This document shows positions 9,877 to 18,949 of a DNA stretch of 64,000 bases, piece by piece (position 1 is the stretch's first letter; the number at the start of each line of letters is the position of its first letter). The stretch spans positions 1,116,001-1,180,000 of the forward strand of contig NZ_CP150241.1 of NCBI RefSeq assembly GCF_037975235.1, given 5' to 3'. Made by a program: the position numbers and the translations under genes. The DNA is from Paenibacillus sp. FSL R5-0341. GTDB taxonomy: Bacteria; Bacillota; Bacilli; Paenibacillales; Paenibacillaceae. Below the pieces are notes generated by a model. The model did no database searches. It had not been told where the DNA came from and was given only the letters and a program-made list of their open reading frames with translations.

Positions 9877-10937
9877 ATGGACGTATGCTCGTAGTGGATG
9901 ATGAAGCATTATTTCGTCAGGGTCTGATTCATCTGGTTCGTAATAACCCCCTCGGGTGGGAGGTCGTTGGGGAAGCGGCCGATGGAGAAGAAGCGATACA
10001 GGCTGTACACAGCTGCACACCTGATCTGATCATTACGGACATCAACATGCCTGTGATGGATGGTCTAGATATGGCCGAACGCATACACGAGAGTGGACTG
10101 GACATTATGATTATCATTTTGACAGGATATCGTGAGTTCGAATATGCACAGCGTGCCATCCGGTATGGGGCAATTGAATTTTTGTTAAAGCCGTTCTCGC
10201 TTGATGAAGCATGTCAGGTGTTACAAAAGGCACATGAACGATATCGCCGAAAACAGTCCGACATTCGGATCAGGGAACAATACAGCCAAGTGGACCGTAC
10301 CGAGAGACTGCGAGAGGAACTGACTTCGTTGCTGCTCCACCATCAATTTGGAGCGATAATGAATCGGATCGAGATGTTGCTAGAAGAAGCGTCCGGGATG
10401 AGCTTGTCACAAGGCAAAGCGGAGATTCATATGCTTATGAAGGTCATGATGGACTTACTGGTACAACAGCTTCAGCCTCAGGAATCCGGTGGTATGGACT
10501 CAACTGCCCCAGATCCACTGCTCTGGATTCATACCATACCTGAAGTCATCGCTTGGGCCCGTTGCAAGAGCGAAGAGTGGGTGGATATGCTGATGCGGCT
10601 AACTCAGGAACAGCAGGATCATGTCGTTACACGAGTTATACAGTATATTGAAATGAACTATTCCAGCACATGCACGTTGCAGGCCGTGGCTGCCCATGTT
10701 CATGTGACACCCAACTACTTGAGCCATTTGTTCAAAAAAGAGACAGGACAAGGCTTTAGCCAATATGTCAGCAAGCGCCGAATTGATAAGGCGAAGCTGC
10801 TGCTGCATAGCACTCGGCAGAGTATGGCAGATATCGCGGAACTGACCGGGTTCGATAACTCCAGTTATTTTACAACCGTATTCAAACAGATGACGGGGGT
10901 ATCGCCCCGCGAATATCGCAAGCAAGTAGCCAAGTGA
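9873..10937 (+). CDS. YesN-type response regulator with AraC DNA-binding domain
   Basis: The 354-residue product has an N-terminal receiver domain (acidic pair VDDEA, phospho-acceptor Asp in ITDINMPVMDG near residue 54, Lys in LLKPFS) and a C-terminal AraC/XylS double helix-turn-helix from about residue 250 (NYLSHLFKKETG, then DNSSYFTTVFKQMTG). Translation most likely starts at the TTG at 9873, which overlaps the kinase stop and lies about 10 bases after GAGAGGAG; an ATG at 9885 is the alternative. It probably activates the sugar importer operon that follows. Confidence 0.93.
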   Translation: MNGRMLVVDDEALFRQGLIHLVRNNPLGWEVVGEAADGEEAIQAVHSCTPDLIITDINMPVMDGLDMAERIHESGLDIMIIILTGYREFEYAQRAIRYGAIEFLLKPFSLDEACQVLQKAHERYRRKQSDIRIREQYSQVDRTERLREELTSLLLHHQFGAIMNRIEMLLEEASGMSLSQGKAEIHMLMKVMMDLLVQQLQPQESGGMDSTAPDPLLWIHTIPEVIAWARCKSEEWVDMLMRLTQEQQDHVVTRVIQYIEMNYSSTCTLQAVAAHVHVTPNYLSHLFKKETGQGFSQYVSKRRIDKAKLLLHSTRQSMADIAELTGFDNSSYFTTVFKQMTGVSPREYRKQVAK

Positions 10938-11023
10938 AGTGCCCGGTAGCAATCCCTCTTGAACTGCTGCAGGGTCACAATTAAAGAGAAGCCTTCTCTT
11001 AATATCTGTTCGTTTCCAAGGTC

Positions 11024-11048
11024 AACCCCACCATGTGGGGTTATTTTT
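11024..11048 (+). terminator. Terminator after the two-component genes
   Basis: AACCCCAC, loop CAT and GTGGGGTT form a compact 8-bp stem followed by ATTTTT. It separates the regulator pair from the transporter operon, which therefore needs its own promoter. Confidence 0.85.
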
Positions 11049-11084
11049 GCGTAGAAAATTATAAAAGGATCGTTAAATAACAAA

Positions 11085-11098
11085 TGTTTACGCTTACA
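11085..11098 (-). promoter_or_regulatory. cre-like catabolite control site before the sugar importer
   Basis: Read on the minus strand the site is TGTAAGCGTAAACA, which fits every position of the CcpA consensus TGNAARCGNWWWCA. A TATAGT hexamer follows at 11118-11123, so the site overlaps or closely precedes the likely -35 region, a position suited to CcpA repression of the importer operon. Confidence 0.6.
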
Positions 11099-11151
11099 TT
11101 TTTATCTAAAATACAACTATAGTACATCAACAGCAGAGAGGAGTGATGGAT

Positions 11152-12126
11152 GTGAAGGGGGAACTGACCGCAGGTCCGCCGTCTGGATTACAACCGCCGG
11201 ATAGTGAAATGAAGCATCGGATTCGGCAGCAGCGGCTTCGACGATTCAAGATGAATATACCGTTAATCTTGATGTTTGTTCCGGTGATTATGTTCTACCT
11301 TACCTTTCGTTATGCACCCATCGGAGGGCTGGTCATGGCCTTCAAGGACTACAACTTTTATGATGGGCTGTGGAACAGTCCATGGGTGGGCTTTCAGCAT
11401 TTTCAGACGCTGTTCAGTGATCCGCGCACGGTGGAGATTATTCGTAACACCTTGTTCCTCAGTCTGTTAAGTATCATTATCGGGTTTCCTATTCCGATCA
11501 TTCTGGCCATTATGCTGAATGAAGTGCGAAATATGGCCTTTAAGCGAACGGTGCAGACGGTGGTCTATATGCCACACTTCTTTTCCTGGGTCATCATTGC
11601 GATGATGATCATGACGGTGTTCTCTTTGGAAAATGGGATTGTCAACCGCTGGGTCGAGGCCTGGACGGGAGCACCTTATCCGTTCATGTACAACAAGGGC
11701 TCCTGGGTAGCGGTGTTTGTTGGCTCAGGGATCTGGAAGGATATGGGCTTCAATGCCATCATTTTTCTCGCGGCACTAACGACCATTGATCCGAGCCAAT
11801 ACGAGGCTGCACAGATGGATGGGGCCAGCAAAATGCGCCAGATCTGGCATGTCACCCTTCCGGGTATACGCTCCACCATTATTCTCCTGCTTATTCTGTC
11901 GATGGGGCGGGTGATGGAGGTCGGATTCGACCAGGTGTATATGCTTCAGAATTCCAATGTCAATGAGATAGCGGATGTAATCAGTACCTATATCTACCGC
12001 ACCGGTCTTCAGGGAGCACAGTTCAGCCTGACAACGGCGATGGGATTGTTCGAATCACTGGTTGCATTTATCCTCATTTTCAGTGCAAATTATATCGCGC
12101 GGCGATTTAACGAAGGTTTGTGGTAG
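11152..12126 (+). CDS. Carbohydrate ABC transporter permease (LplB/YtcP-like)
   Basis: The 324-residue inner-membrane permease has six membrane helices and the permease signature EAAQMDGASKMRQIWHVTLP in a cytoplasmic loop, which contacts the ATPase. It belongs to the LplB-type subgroup whose partners lack a linked ATPase and use a shared MsmX-type ATPase. The start is uncertain: AGAGGAG is 8 bases from the GTG at 11152 but only 2 from the ATG at 11146. It is first in a permease-permease-binding protein operon. Confidence 0.93.
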   Translation: MKGELTAGPPSGLQPPDSEMKHRIRQQRLRRFKMNIPLILMFVPVIMFYLTFRYAPIGGLVMAFKDYNFYDGLWNSPWVGFQHFQTLFSDPRTVEIIRNTLFLSLLSIIIGFPIPIILAIMLNEVRNMAFKRTVQTVVYMPHFFSWVIIAMMIMTVFSLENGIVNRWVEAWTGAPYPFMYNKGSWVAVFVGSGIWKDMGFNAIIFLAALTTIDPSQYEAAQMDGASKMRQIWHVTLPGIRSTIILLLILSMGRVMEVGFDQVYMLQNSNVNEIADVISTYIYRTGLQGAQFSLTTAMGLFESLVAFILIFSANYIARRFNEGLW

Positions 12127-12140
12127 GGAGGGAGAACAGC

Positions 12141-13010
12141 ATGAGAAAAACCAAAGGAGAAAAAGTCTTTTATCTAATCAATTATGTATTGTTGTCATTG
12201 GTTGCCGTCAGCTGTATCCTGCCCTTACTGAACACTGTTGCCTTGTCATTTAGTGATGCGAGAGCGGTTGTTTCAGGTCAAGTGGGGTTATGGCCCGTCG
12301 ATTTCACATGGTTCTCCTATCACAGCCTAATTACGGGAACGCCGATTCTGAATGCATTCTGGAACAGTGTGGAGATCACATTGATCGGTACAGGGCTCAG
12401 CATGGCGGTGACGATTATGGCGGCATATCCGCTGTCACGTAGACATTTTTATCACCGGCGCTTCTTTACGATGGCGATGGTGTTCACGATGATTTTTAAC
12501 GGTGGACTCATCCCGACTTATTTGGTCGTGCAAAATCTCGGTCTTGTGAACAGTTACGGCGCGCTTTGGCTACCGGGCCTGGTGAGCACGTACAACATGC
12601 TGATTATGCGATCTTATTTTGAAAATCTGCCGGGGGAAGTGGACGAGGCTGCGCGCATCGATGGTTGTGGTGAACTGGGGCTTTTGTTCCGAATCGTGTT
12701 GCCATTATCCAAACCTTTGCTGGCGACTATTGCTCTCTTTTACGGCGTGGGTTACTGGAATTCGTTCATGAGTGTGATGATTTATATCAATGATACGTCC
12801 AAATACAACATGACCGTGCTTGTCCAAAATATGATTATGTCCAATCTGAATGTACAGGATTTTACCGATCCAACGATGATATCGAATCTGACCCCGGAAG
12901 GCATCCGGGCAGCAGCTGTCATTGTGATGGTCATACCCATTTTGGCAGTGTATCCGTTCTTGCAGAAGTACTTTGTTAAAGGGGTCATGCTTGGATCAAT
13001 TAAAGGTTAA
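12141..13010 (+). CDS. Carbohydrate ABC transporter permease (YtcP-like)
   Basis: This 289-residue partner permease has six helices and the loop motif EAARIDGCGELGLLFRIVLP. GGGAGGGAG lies 6-9 bases ahead of the ATG at 12141, which begins just after the first permease stops, so the two are translated together. With the first permease it forms the heterodimeric channel. No ATPase gene follows, as is usual for this family. Confidence 0.93.
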   Translation: MRKTKGEKVFYLINYVLLSLVAVSCILPLLNTVALSFSDARAVVSGQVGLWPVDFTWFSYHSLITGTPILNAFWNSVEITLIGTGLSMAVTIMAAYPLSRRHFYHRRFFTMAMVFTMIFNGGLIPTYLVVQNLGLVNSYGALWLPGLVSTYNMLIMRSYFENLPGEVDEAARIDGCGELGLLFRIVLPLSKPLLATIALFYGVGYWNSFMSVMIYINDTSKYNMTVLVQNMIMSNLNVQDFTDPTMISNLTPEGIRAAAVIVMVIPILAVYPFLQKYFVKGVMLGSIKG

Positions 13011-13053
13011 CCCGCATGGGTTCATATTACAGGAGAGAAAGAGGGTCTTATCT

Positions 13054-14709
13054 ATGGCGTTAACGATGAAGGCATGGATGAAGTCGGGTCTCGTTCTGGG
13101 CTTGATCGGTGGTTTGCTGGCGGGATGTACAGGAGGTAACGGTAGCGAACAGGCGGAAGGCGAAGGCAACAGGGGGAACATCACGTCAACGATCTATGAT
13201 CGTGGCGCGGTCCCAAGCGGCATGGGTACGATCGAAGATAATATGTGGTCCAAGTGGATTAACGAGAATGGCCCGGCTAATGTAAAATATACAGCAGTTC
13301 CCCGCTGGGAATCCCAGTCCAAACTTAACGTATTATTCGCTTCTGGCAGTGCACCGGATATCATTTTTGAATTCGGTACGCCGATCCGTAACACACTGTT
13401 TAATCAGAAACAGCTGATGCCGTTGGATGAGTTGATCGAGAACTCGAGTGTGGAATACAAAGCCTTGATGGAGAAATATCCCCAGCTCAAGAAGGCCGGT
13501 ATCAAAAGCGATGGTAAGCTCTATGAAGTGGGACGTATGAACGAGGTGTTTCCACTAACGAGCTTTTTCATACGGGAAGATTGGCTGGAAAAGTTGAATC
13601 TGGAGGTACCGACCAATGAGGAAGAGATGTTGGCGGTAGCCAAGGCCTTCACGGAGAATGATCCCGATGGAAACGGAGCTAATGATACATATGGCATCGG
13701 TGGATTTCAGTTCGGCGATACAGCGGGTCTGTTTCGCTATATGTACAACGCCAACTGGGTGAATGTGGAGGACGGAGAGATGGTAGTTGGTCCCAACAAC
13801 ATGAAAGAAGCCACGGCATTCAAACGTGCATTATATGAAGCAGGTGTGGTCGATAAGGACTTATTGACCGACAAGGACGGGGCCAAGGCGAAGCAGGATT
13901 TCCTGAATGGCAAAATCGGTATGTACGCGGCCATGACTTCGGATTATACCGGGTTTGCAGCGAAGGAACTGGATACACTGATGCAGAATGTTCCTGAGGC
14001 CAAATTAAAGGTCATCGCTCTGCCAACCACGTCCGTAGGACAGCACACGATGGTGTGGAATAACCCCGTTCAGATGACTGCAGCTGTGAATGCGCGAGCC
14101 AAAAATCCGGAAGCAGTTATGCAATATATCGATTTTCTTACCAAAACAGAGTCAGGGCGAACCTTCAAAAATGGATTTGAAAACACGCATTACACGCTGA
14201 ACGATCAAGGCTGTCCGCGCATCTCTGATCAGGAGAAATACAAGCAGGAGATCAGCTGGGCAGGCGATTACGCCATGTTGTACAGCCGTCTGGAGGAAGG
14301 CAAATGCGGGTATACAGAAATGCTGTTCAGCGAAGAGATCCCGTCGCAGAAGGAAGGACTTCGACTATTCAAGGAAGCGCGTGAGGTATACATGACGGAT
14401 CTTCCGGTAGGAGAGGGTGTTACCCATTCAGAACATATGCCGCAGCTACCCAAGGAGCTTCAGGTGAAGTTGACCAATGTGACAACAGCGATCAACGATA
14501 TTTTTACCCGTTCCATCATTGGCGGAAGCAAATATACGGTCGAACAGGCAGCAACGGAAGCACAGCAGAAGTGGGAGCAAGGCGGTGGACCGGAGATTGA
14601 AGCATGGTATAAAGACTGGTGGAGCAAGGAAAAGGATAATGTACTAGTCTGGGACGACTTCTATGAAATCTATGAACAACAACAGGCTGATTTTGAAAAA
14701 GCAGAGTGA
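13054..14709 (+). CDS. Extracellular sugar-binding lipoprotein of the ABC importer
   Basis: The 551-residue product is a solute-binding lipoprotein of the large LplA/YtcQ-like class (about 500-560 residues). The signal peptide ends in Leu-Leu-Ala-Gly-Cys, with the lipid Cys at residue 25. GAGGG lies 8 bases before the ATG at 13054. A DPDGNGANDTYG segment is the calcium-like loop often seen in this class. It delivers a saccharide, not identifiable from sequence, to the two permeases encoded just upstream. Confidence 0.92.
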   Translation: MALTMKAWMKSGLVLGLIGGLLAGCTGGNGSEQAEGEGNRGNITSTIYDRGAVPSGMGTIEDNMWSKWINENGPANVKYTAVPRWESQSKLNVLFASGSAPDIIFEFGTPIRNTLFNQKQLMPLDELIENSSVEYKALMEKYPQLKKAGIKSDGKLYEVGRMNEVFPLTSFFIREDWLEKLNLEVPTNEEEMLAVAKAFTENDPDGNGANDTYGIGGFQFGDTAGLFRYMYNANWVNVEDGEMVVGPNNMKEATAFKRALYEAGVVDKDLLTDKDGAKAKQDFLNGKIGMYAAMTSDYTGFAAKELDTLMQNVPEAKLKVIALPTTSVGQHTMVWNNPVQMTAAVNARAKNPEAVMQYIDFLTKTESGRTFKNGFENTHYTLNDQGCPRISDQEKYKQEISWAGDYAMLYSRLEEGKCGYTEMLFSEEIPSQKEGLRLFKEAREVYMTDLPVGEGVTHSEHMPQLPKELQVKLTNVTTAINDIFTRSIIGGSKYTVEQAATEAQQKWEQGGGPEIEAWYKDWWSKEKDNVLVWDDFYEIYEQQQADFEKAE

Positions 14710-14766
14710 ATTCAAGGATTCGAATCATTCATAAGATTTATAATTTTGGTGTTGGTAGAAATAAGC

Positions 14767-14794
14767 GCTCTGATCTCCTGATCAGAGCCTTTTT
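14767..14794 (+). terminator. Terminator after the sugar importer operon
   Basis: GCTCTGATC, loop TCCT and GATCAGAGC form a perfect 9-bp stem followed by CTTTTT. Confidence 0.9.
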
Positions 14795-14864
14795 ATGTTT
14801 GGGCTTCAAATAGGGGAATATTTGCCTGAAAAATGAAGTGAATAGAAAGTTCTCGCATCTCGCT

Positions 14865-14890
14865 TGAAACTATATCCAGAACGATGCGTA
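14865..14890 (+). promoter_or_regulatory. ECF sigma-W-like promoter of the ter operon
   Basis: TGAAAC at 14865-14870 and CGTA at 14887-14890 are separated by exactly 16 bases, matching the -35/-10 pattern of sigma-W-type extracytoplasmic-function sigma factors. It is the only such pair I found in the 342-base gap ahead of terB, whose start is about 160 bases downstream. The related yce (terD-family) operon of B. subtilis is known to be driven by ECF sigma factors. Confidence 0.65.
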
Positions 14891-15051
14891 TCATAAGGTA
14901 TTAATTGTTTTTTAATGTAGAATATTGCCGTATTTCAGAGTATAGTTAAGGAATAATTTAACTTATATTCAATCATGATGTAGGGATGAAAATTACTGAA
15001 AACCATGAAAAAAGTAAAGAACACCATGTTTGAAACTATTGGAGGTTGAGT

Positions 15052-15498
15052 ATGAGTTCATTTAAAAGCTGGTTAAATTCAACAAAACAAGGACTTGAAG
15101 AGCAAGTCAAAAAGTTTAAAAATAAAGATTTTATGGACGCCGTAGTTGCAGGCTGTGCACTGGTTGCTTTCGCGGATGGTTCCATTGACGAAGCCGAGAA
15201 GAACAAGATGGCCGGTTATATTAAACTGAGTCAGGAATTGAAAGTATTCGACATGGGCGAAGTGATTACACGCTTCAATCACTACGTGGCGAACTTTGAG
15301 TTCTCTCCGGAGATCGGGAAGCAGGAAGCGCTGAAAGCCATTGGGAAATTCAAATCCAAGCCGGATGTAGGCCGCGTTATTGTGGGCGTATGCAGTGCGA
15401 TTGGTTCAGCTGACGGCAACTTTGACGATCAGGAGAAAAGAGTGGTTGCCGAGATCTGCAATGTACTTGGACTGAACCCGGGAGAATTCAATCTCTAA
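15052..15498 (+). CDS. terB: TerB-family tellurite resistance protein
   Basis: The 148-residue cytoplasmic protein shows the two-fold TerB pattern: DAVVAGCALVAFADGSIDEAE in the first half (near residues 26-46) and VGVCSAIGSADGNFDDQE in the second, each with conserved Ala-Asp-Gly and acidic residues that bind metal in the family. GGAGG sits 6 bases before the ATG at 15052. It heads the ter gene series and is the first gene after the sigma-W-like promoter. TerB proteins are thought to connect membrane TerC with cytoplasmic TerD proteins, but no terC lies in this window. Confidence 0.92.
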   Translation: MSSFKSWLNSTKQGLEEQVKKFKNKDFMDAVVAGCALVAFADGSIDEAEKNKMAGYIKLSQELKVFDMGEVITRFNHYVANFEFSPEIGKQEALKAIGKFKSKPDVGRVIVGVCSAIGSADGNFDDQEKRVVAEICNVLGLNPGEFNL

Positions 15499-15539
15499 GT
15501 TTGGGTAGATATTTTACATGTGAAGGGAGGTGAAAATCA

Positions 15540-16133
15540 GTGGCAAGCATTAATTTGGTCAAAGGACAGAAAATTGATTTAACCAAAGGCAATGCAGGAC
15601 TTACTGAGGTGATTGCTGGTCTCGGTTGGGACCCGGTAACTGCCAAAGGGTTCTTCGGAAGAAAGAAACAAGCGGATATCGATTGTGATGCATCGGCGAT
15701 CATGTTGAATGAGGAAGGCAAGTTGGTGAAGGACTCCAACCTGGTTTGCTTCCACAACAAGCAAAGTGCATGTCGTTCGGTTATCCATTCAGGTGACAAT
15801 TTAACAGGACAGGGAGACGGTGACGACGAACAGATCAAAATGGATCTGTCCCGTATTCCTGCTGATGTTCATAAAGTATTAATCGTTGTTAATATCTACG
15901 ATTGTGTCAATCGCAAGCAAGATTTTGGCATGATTGAGAAGGCTTATATTCGTATTCTGGATGGTAAGAATTCCAGTGAATTGGTGAAGTTCAACCTATC
16001 CGATAATTACACAGGTTCAACAGCGTTGATCTGTGGTGAATTGTATCGTCATGGAGGCGAATGGAAATTCTCGGCAATTGGAGAGGGTTCCCATGCGGTA
16101 CATATCAACGAACTCGCTCGCAGGTACTCATAA
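15540..16133 (+). CDS. TerD-family protein, divergent paralogue
   Basis: The 197-residue protein has the TerD beta-sandwich signatures: QKIDLTKGNAGLTEV at the start, GLGWDP, and the calcium-loop motif GDNLTGQGDGDDEQ near residue 85. It is the most divergent of the three single-domain paralogues here: the segment after GLGWD carries a basic FFGRKKQ insert, and it has more Cys residues. Translation starts at a GTG after GGGAGGTG. It lies 41 bases behind terB. Family members bind calcium and act in the cytoplasm in stress and tellurite or phage resistance; the mechanism is unsettled. Confidence 0.92.
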   Translation: MASINLVKGQKIDLTKGNAGLTEVIAGLGWDPVTAKGFFGRKKQADIDCDASAIMLNEEGKLVKDSNLVCFHNKQSACRSVIHSGDNLTGQGDGDDEQIKMDLSRIPADVHKVLIVVNIYDCVNRKQDFGMIEKAYIRILDGKNSSELVKFNLSDNYTGSTALICGELYRHGGEWKFSAIGEGSHAVHINELARRYS

Positions 16134-16223
16134 GTACAAGATTTAACCTAAATCGACAATAATCCTGATATTCATATGTCACGATAACTACAATACATTT
16201 AAATAAGCGAGGATGATCATACG

Positions 16224-16799
16224 ATGGCAATTAATCTCTCTAAAGGTCAAAAAATCGATCTGACTAAAACGAACCCAGGTTTGACAAAAATCACAGTAGG
16301 CTTGGGCTGGGATACCAATAAGTATGATGGCGGAAAAGACTTTGACCTGGATGTATCGGTATTCTGTGCCAATGCAAACGGTAAAGTAGAAGGCGAGAAA
16401 AACTTCATCTTCTTCAACAATCCACAAAATGAAAATGGTTCTGTTGTTCACACCGGTGACAACCGTACAGGAGATGGCGATGGTGATGATGAGCAGATCA
16501 ATATCGACCTGCCTAACGTACCCGCAAATGTAGAGAAAATTGCTTTCTCCATTACAATCTACGAAGCTACAGAACGTAGCCAGAACTTCGGACAAGTCTC
16601 CCGTGCTTATGTGCGAATCGTCAACGAAGCAAACAGTGAAGAACTGATTCGTTTCGACTTGGGAGAAGATTTCTCCATTGAAACAGGTGTAGTTGTTGGT
16701 GAATTGTATCGTCATAACGGCGAGTGGAAGTTCAGTGCCATCGGTAGTGGTTACCAGGATGGATTGGTTGGATTGACACGCGATTACGGTTTGCAATAG
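16224..16799 (+). CDS. terD: TerD-family protein
   Basis: This 191-residue protein is a canonical Ter[34 protein letters not shown] and [15 protein letters not shown], with acidic calcium ligands in the last two. A weak GCGAGGAT site precedes the ATG. It is the second of three tandem paralogues and is followed by a terminator-like hairpin, so it may be made in excess over the downstream genes. Confidence 0.95.
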   Translation: MAINLSKGQKIDLTKTNPGLTKITVGLGWDTNKYDGGKDFDLDVSVFCANANGKVEGEKNFIFFNNPQNENGSVVHTGDNRTGDGDGDDEQINIDLPNVPANVEKIAFSITIYEATERSQNFGQVSRAYVRIVNEANSEELIRFDLGEDFSIETGVVVGELYRHNGEWKFSAIGSGYQDGLVGLTRDYGLQ

Positions 16800-16828
16800 G
16801 ACGTACAGAACGACTTACAGGATGGGAA

Positions 16829-16856
16829 GAACCGTCTCCTGGACGGTTCTCCTTTT
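16829..16856 (+). terminator. Hairpin terminator inside the terD series
   Basis: AGAACCGTC, loop TCCT and GACGGTTCT form a 9-bp stem followed by CCTTTTC. It lies between the second and third terD paralogues, which are otherwise in line. The short T-run suggests partial termination. Confidence 0.7.
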
Positions 16857-16893
16857 CATTTAATCACATATCTTTGGAAGGGTGGAAAAACAA

Positions 16894-17475
16894 ATGACAA
16901 TCAGTCTTGCCAAAGGACAACGTATTGACCTGACTAAGACGAATCCGGGTCTTACCCGTGTGGTGGTTGGTTTGGGTTGGGATACGAACAAATATAGTGG
17001 TGGAGTCGATTTTGACCTGGACGCTTCGGCTTTTTTGCTGTACGAAGATGGAAAAGCCAAAGGTACGGATGACTTTGTTTTTTACAACAATCCAAGCGGT
17101 GGTGCGGGTTCAGTGACACATACCGGTGACAATCGTACGGGTGAGGGTGACGGCGATGATGAGCAAGTTGTCGTGGATTTCAGCAAAATCCCTGCGCACA
17201 TTCACCGGATCGGTATTACCGTAACCATCTATGATGGAGATGGACGAGGGCAGAATTTTGGACAAGTCTCCAACGCTTTCGTTCGTGTTGTGGATGCTGC
17301 AAGCGATCGGGAAGTGCTTCGGTTCGACCTCGGAGAAGACTACTCTACCGAAACAGCTGTGGTGTTCTGTGAGTTTTACCGTGCAGGTGCGGACTGGAAA
17401 TTCCAGGCGGTAGGCAGCGGCTTCACAGGTGGACTATCTGCTTTATGCAAAAATTACGGACTGGATGCACAATAA
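16894..17475 (+). CDS. terD: TerD-family protein
   Basis: The 193-residue product is closely similar to the previous paralogue: [33 protein letters not shown] and GDNRTGEGDGDDEQV, with the same acidic calcium loop. GGAAGGGTGG precedes the ATG at 16894; an in-frame GTG four codons earlier overlaps that site and is unlikely. Its copy number with the neighbours suggests a functional set of differing TerD proteins, possibly assembling together. Confidence 0.95.
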   Translation: MTISLAKGQRIDLTKTNPGLTRVVVGLGWDTNKYSGGVDFDLDASAFLLYEDGKAKGTDDFVFYNNPSGGAGSVTHTGDNRTGEGDGDDEQVVVDFSKIPAHIHRIGITVTIYDGDGRGQNFGQVSNAFVRVVDAASDREVLRFDLGEDYSTETAVVFCEFYRAGADWKFQAVGSGFTGGLSALCKNYGLDAQ

Positions 17476-17500
17476 CTTGGCATAGAAAGGTGAATCTGCT

Positions 17501-18760
17501 ATGGCGATTTCTGTCGTGAAAGGCCAGAAGAGTGACCTGACCAAAACCAATCCGGGCTTGTCCCGTCTAACCGTAGGCATTGGTTGGGAAGCAGCATCGG
17601 GTGTGGAGCTGGACACATCAGCATTCCTTCTGGGTTCAGACAATAAAGTGGCTGGAGATGAGGATTTTATCTTTTATAACCAGCCCTCTACCTCGTTCAT
17701 CACGTATAAGGATGGCGGGCAGGTTGGTGGCGAGAAGAAACAGTTCGCCATTGATCTTGACAAAATTCCTGCTCGAATTGAGAAAATCGCCTTCAGCCTG
17801 ACGATTCATGACGGTGAAGCACGACGCCATCATTTTGGAAAGGTTCAGCATGGTTTTCTACGGTTTGCCAATGCAGCTACAGGTCAGGAAGTGATGAGAT
17901 ACGATCTGGGAAGCGGTTTTACAGTGGAGACCGCGATTGTCATCGGTGAATTGTATCGCCATAACGGAGAATGGAAGTTCAATGCAATAGGGTCGGGTTT
18001 TGCAGGCGGATTGAATGCACTCTGCGCTAACTTTGGTGTGGATGTGGATGGTGGATCAGACCCTGCGCCAACGACTTCAACCGTTCCTCCGACAGCTGCA
18101 CCGACTCCACTACCGCCCCCGGTACCCGTATCCGAGCCAACGCCTTCTCCTGTGAATTCGATCAATTTCAGCAAAATTGAATTGAAGAAGAAGGGCGACA
18201 CCATTAACCTCAAGAAAAATGCGGGGGGACTTGGTGAAATCCTGATTAACCTCAACTGGAATCAACAGGGTAGCAAAGGATTATTTGGTCGTAGCAAGAG
18301 TGTGGATCTGGACTTGGGTTGCCTGTTCGAGATGAAGGATGGTACACGGGACGTGATTCAGGCTTTGGGACAAACGTTTGGCTCACTGAACCGTTTCCCT
18401 TACATTGCGCTGGATGGGGATGACCGGACGGGATCGGTTAAGACGGGAGAGAATCTACGGATTAATGGTGCCCGCATCTCGGAAATTGAGCGCATTCTGG
18501 TATTTACCTATATTTATGGTGGTGTGGCCAACTGGTCTCAAGTAGACGGTGTGGTAACCATTCAGCAGAAGGACGGTCCCGATATCATTGTCCGAATGAA
18601 TGAATACGGGAGTCCGCTCGGCATGTGTGGCATTGCGATGTTACGCAATGTGAACAATGAGACATTCAGCATTGAACGAATCGTGCAGTTCTATAATGGG
18701 CATCAGGCGTTGGACGAGGCTCATGACTGGGGAATGCAGTGGGTTGCAGGAAGAAAATAA
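17501..18760 (+). CDS. terA: Two-domain TerA-like protein (TerD-TerD fusion)
   Basis: The 419-residue product has an N-terminal TerD domain (about 1-180: [21 protein letters not shown]), a Pro/Thr-rich linker (about 185-220) and a second TerD-like domain (about 225-419) containing INLNWNQ and DGDDRTG. The first domain has lost the GDNRTGxGDGDDE loop found in its neighbours, having KDGGQVGGEKK there instead, so only the second domain seems to keep acidic metal ligands. The architecture and length resemble TerA. It is the last gene before a strong terminator. Confidence 0.88.
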   Translation: MAISVVKGQKSDLTKTNPGLSRLTVGIGWEAASGVELDTSAFLLGSDNKVAGDEDFIFYNQPSTSFITYKDGGQVGGEKKQFAIDLDKIPARIEKIAFSLTIHDGEARRHHFGKVQHGFLRFANAATGQEVMRYDLGSGFTVETAIVIGELYRHNGEWKFNAIGSGFAGGLNALCANFGVDVDGGSDPAPTTSTVPPTAAPTPLPPPVPVSEPTPSPVNSINFSKIELKKKGDTINLKKNAGGLGEILINLNWNQQGSKGLFGRSKSVDLDLGCLFEMKDGTRDVIQALGQTFGSLNRFPYIALDGDDRTGSVKTGENLRINGARISEIERILVFTYIYGGVANWSQVDGVVTIQQKDGPDIIVRMNEYGSPLGMCGIAMLRNVNNETFSIERIVQFYNGHQALDEAHDWGMQWVAGRK

Positions 18761-18849
18761 TCATTCGTAATTATTCAATATAAATGCTGTATCGGTCAGC
18801 ACCATTGTAAGGATACTGTTGACCAACGTTATCCTCGATAATAGACCAT

Positions 18850-18882
18850 CAATCCCTCCAGATTAAGGAGGGATTGGTTTTT
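18850..18882 (+). terminator. Terminator ending the terB-terA unit
   Basis: AATCCCTCC, loop AGATTAA and GGAGGGATT form a 9-bp perfect stem, followed by GGTTTTT. The right arm imitates a ribosome binding site, but no sensible gene starts there. Confidence 0.85.
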
Positions 18883-18949
18883 ATGCCCCGACAGCTGGAA
18901 TCAATTCATGCAGATTGGCTATTGCCAAAGGTGCGAGGAGGAGACAATC

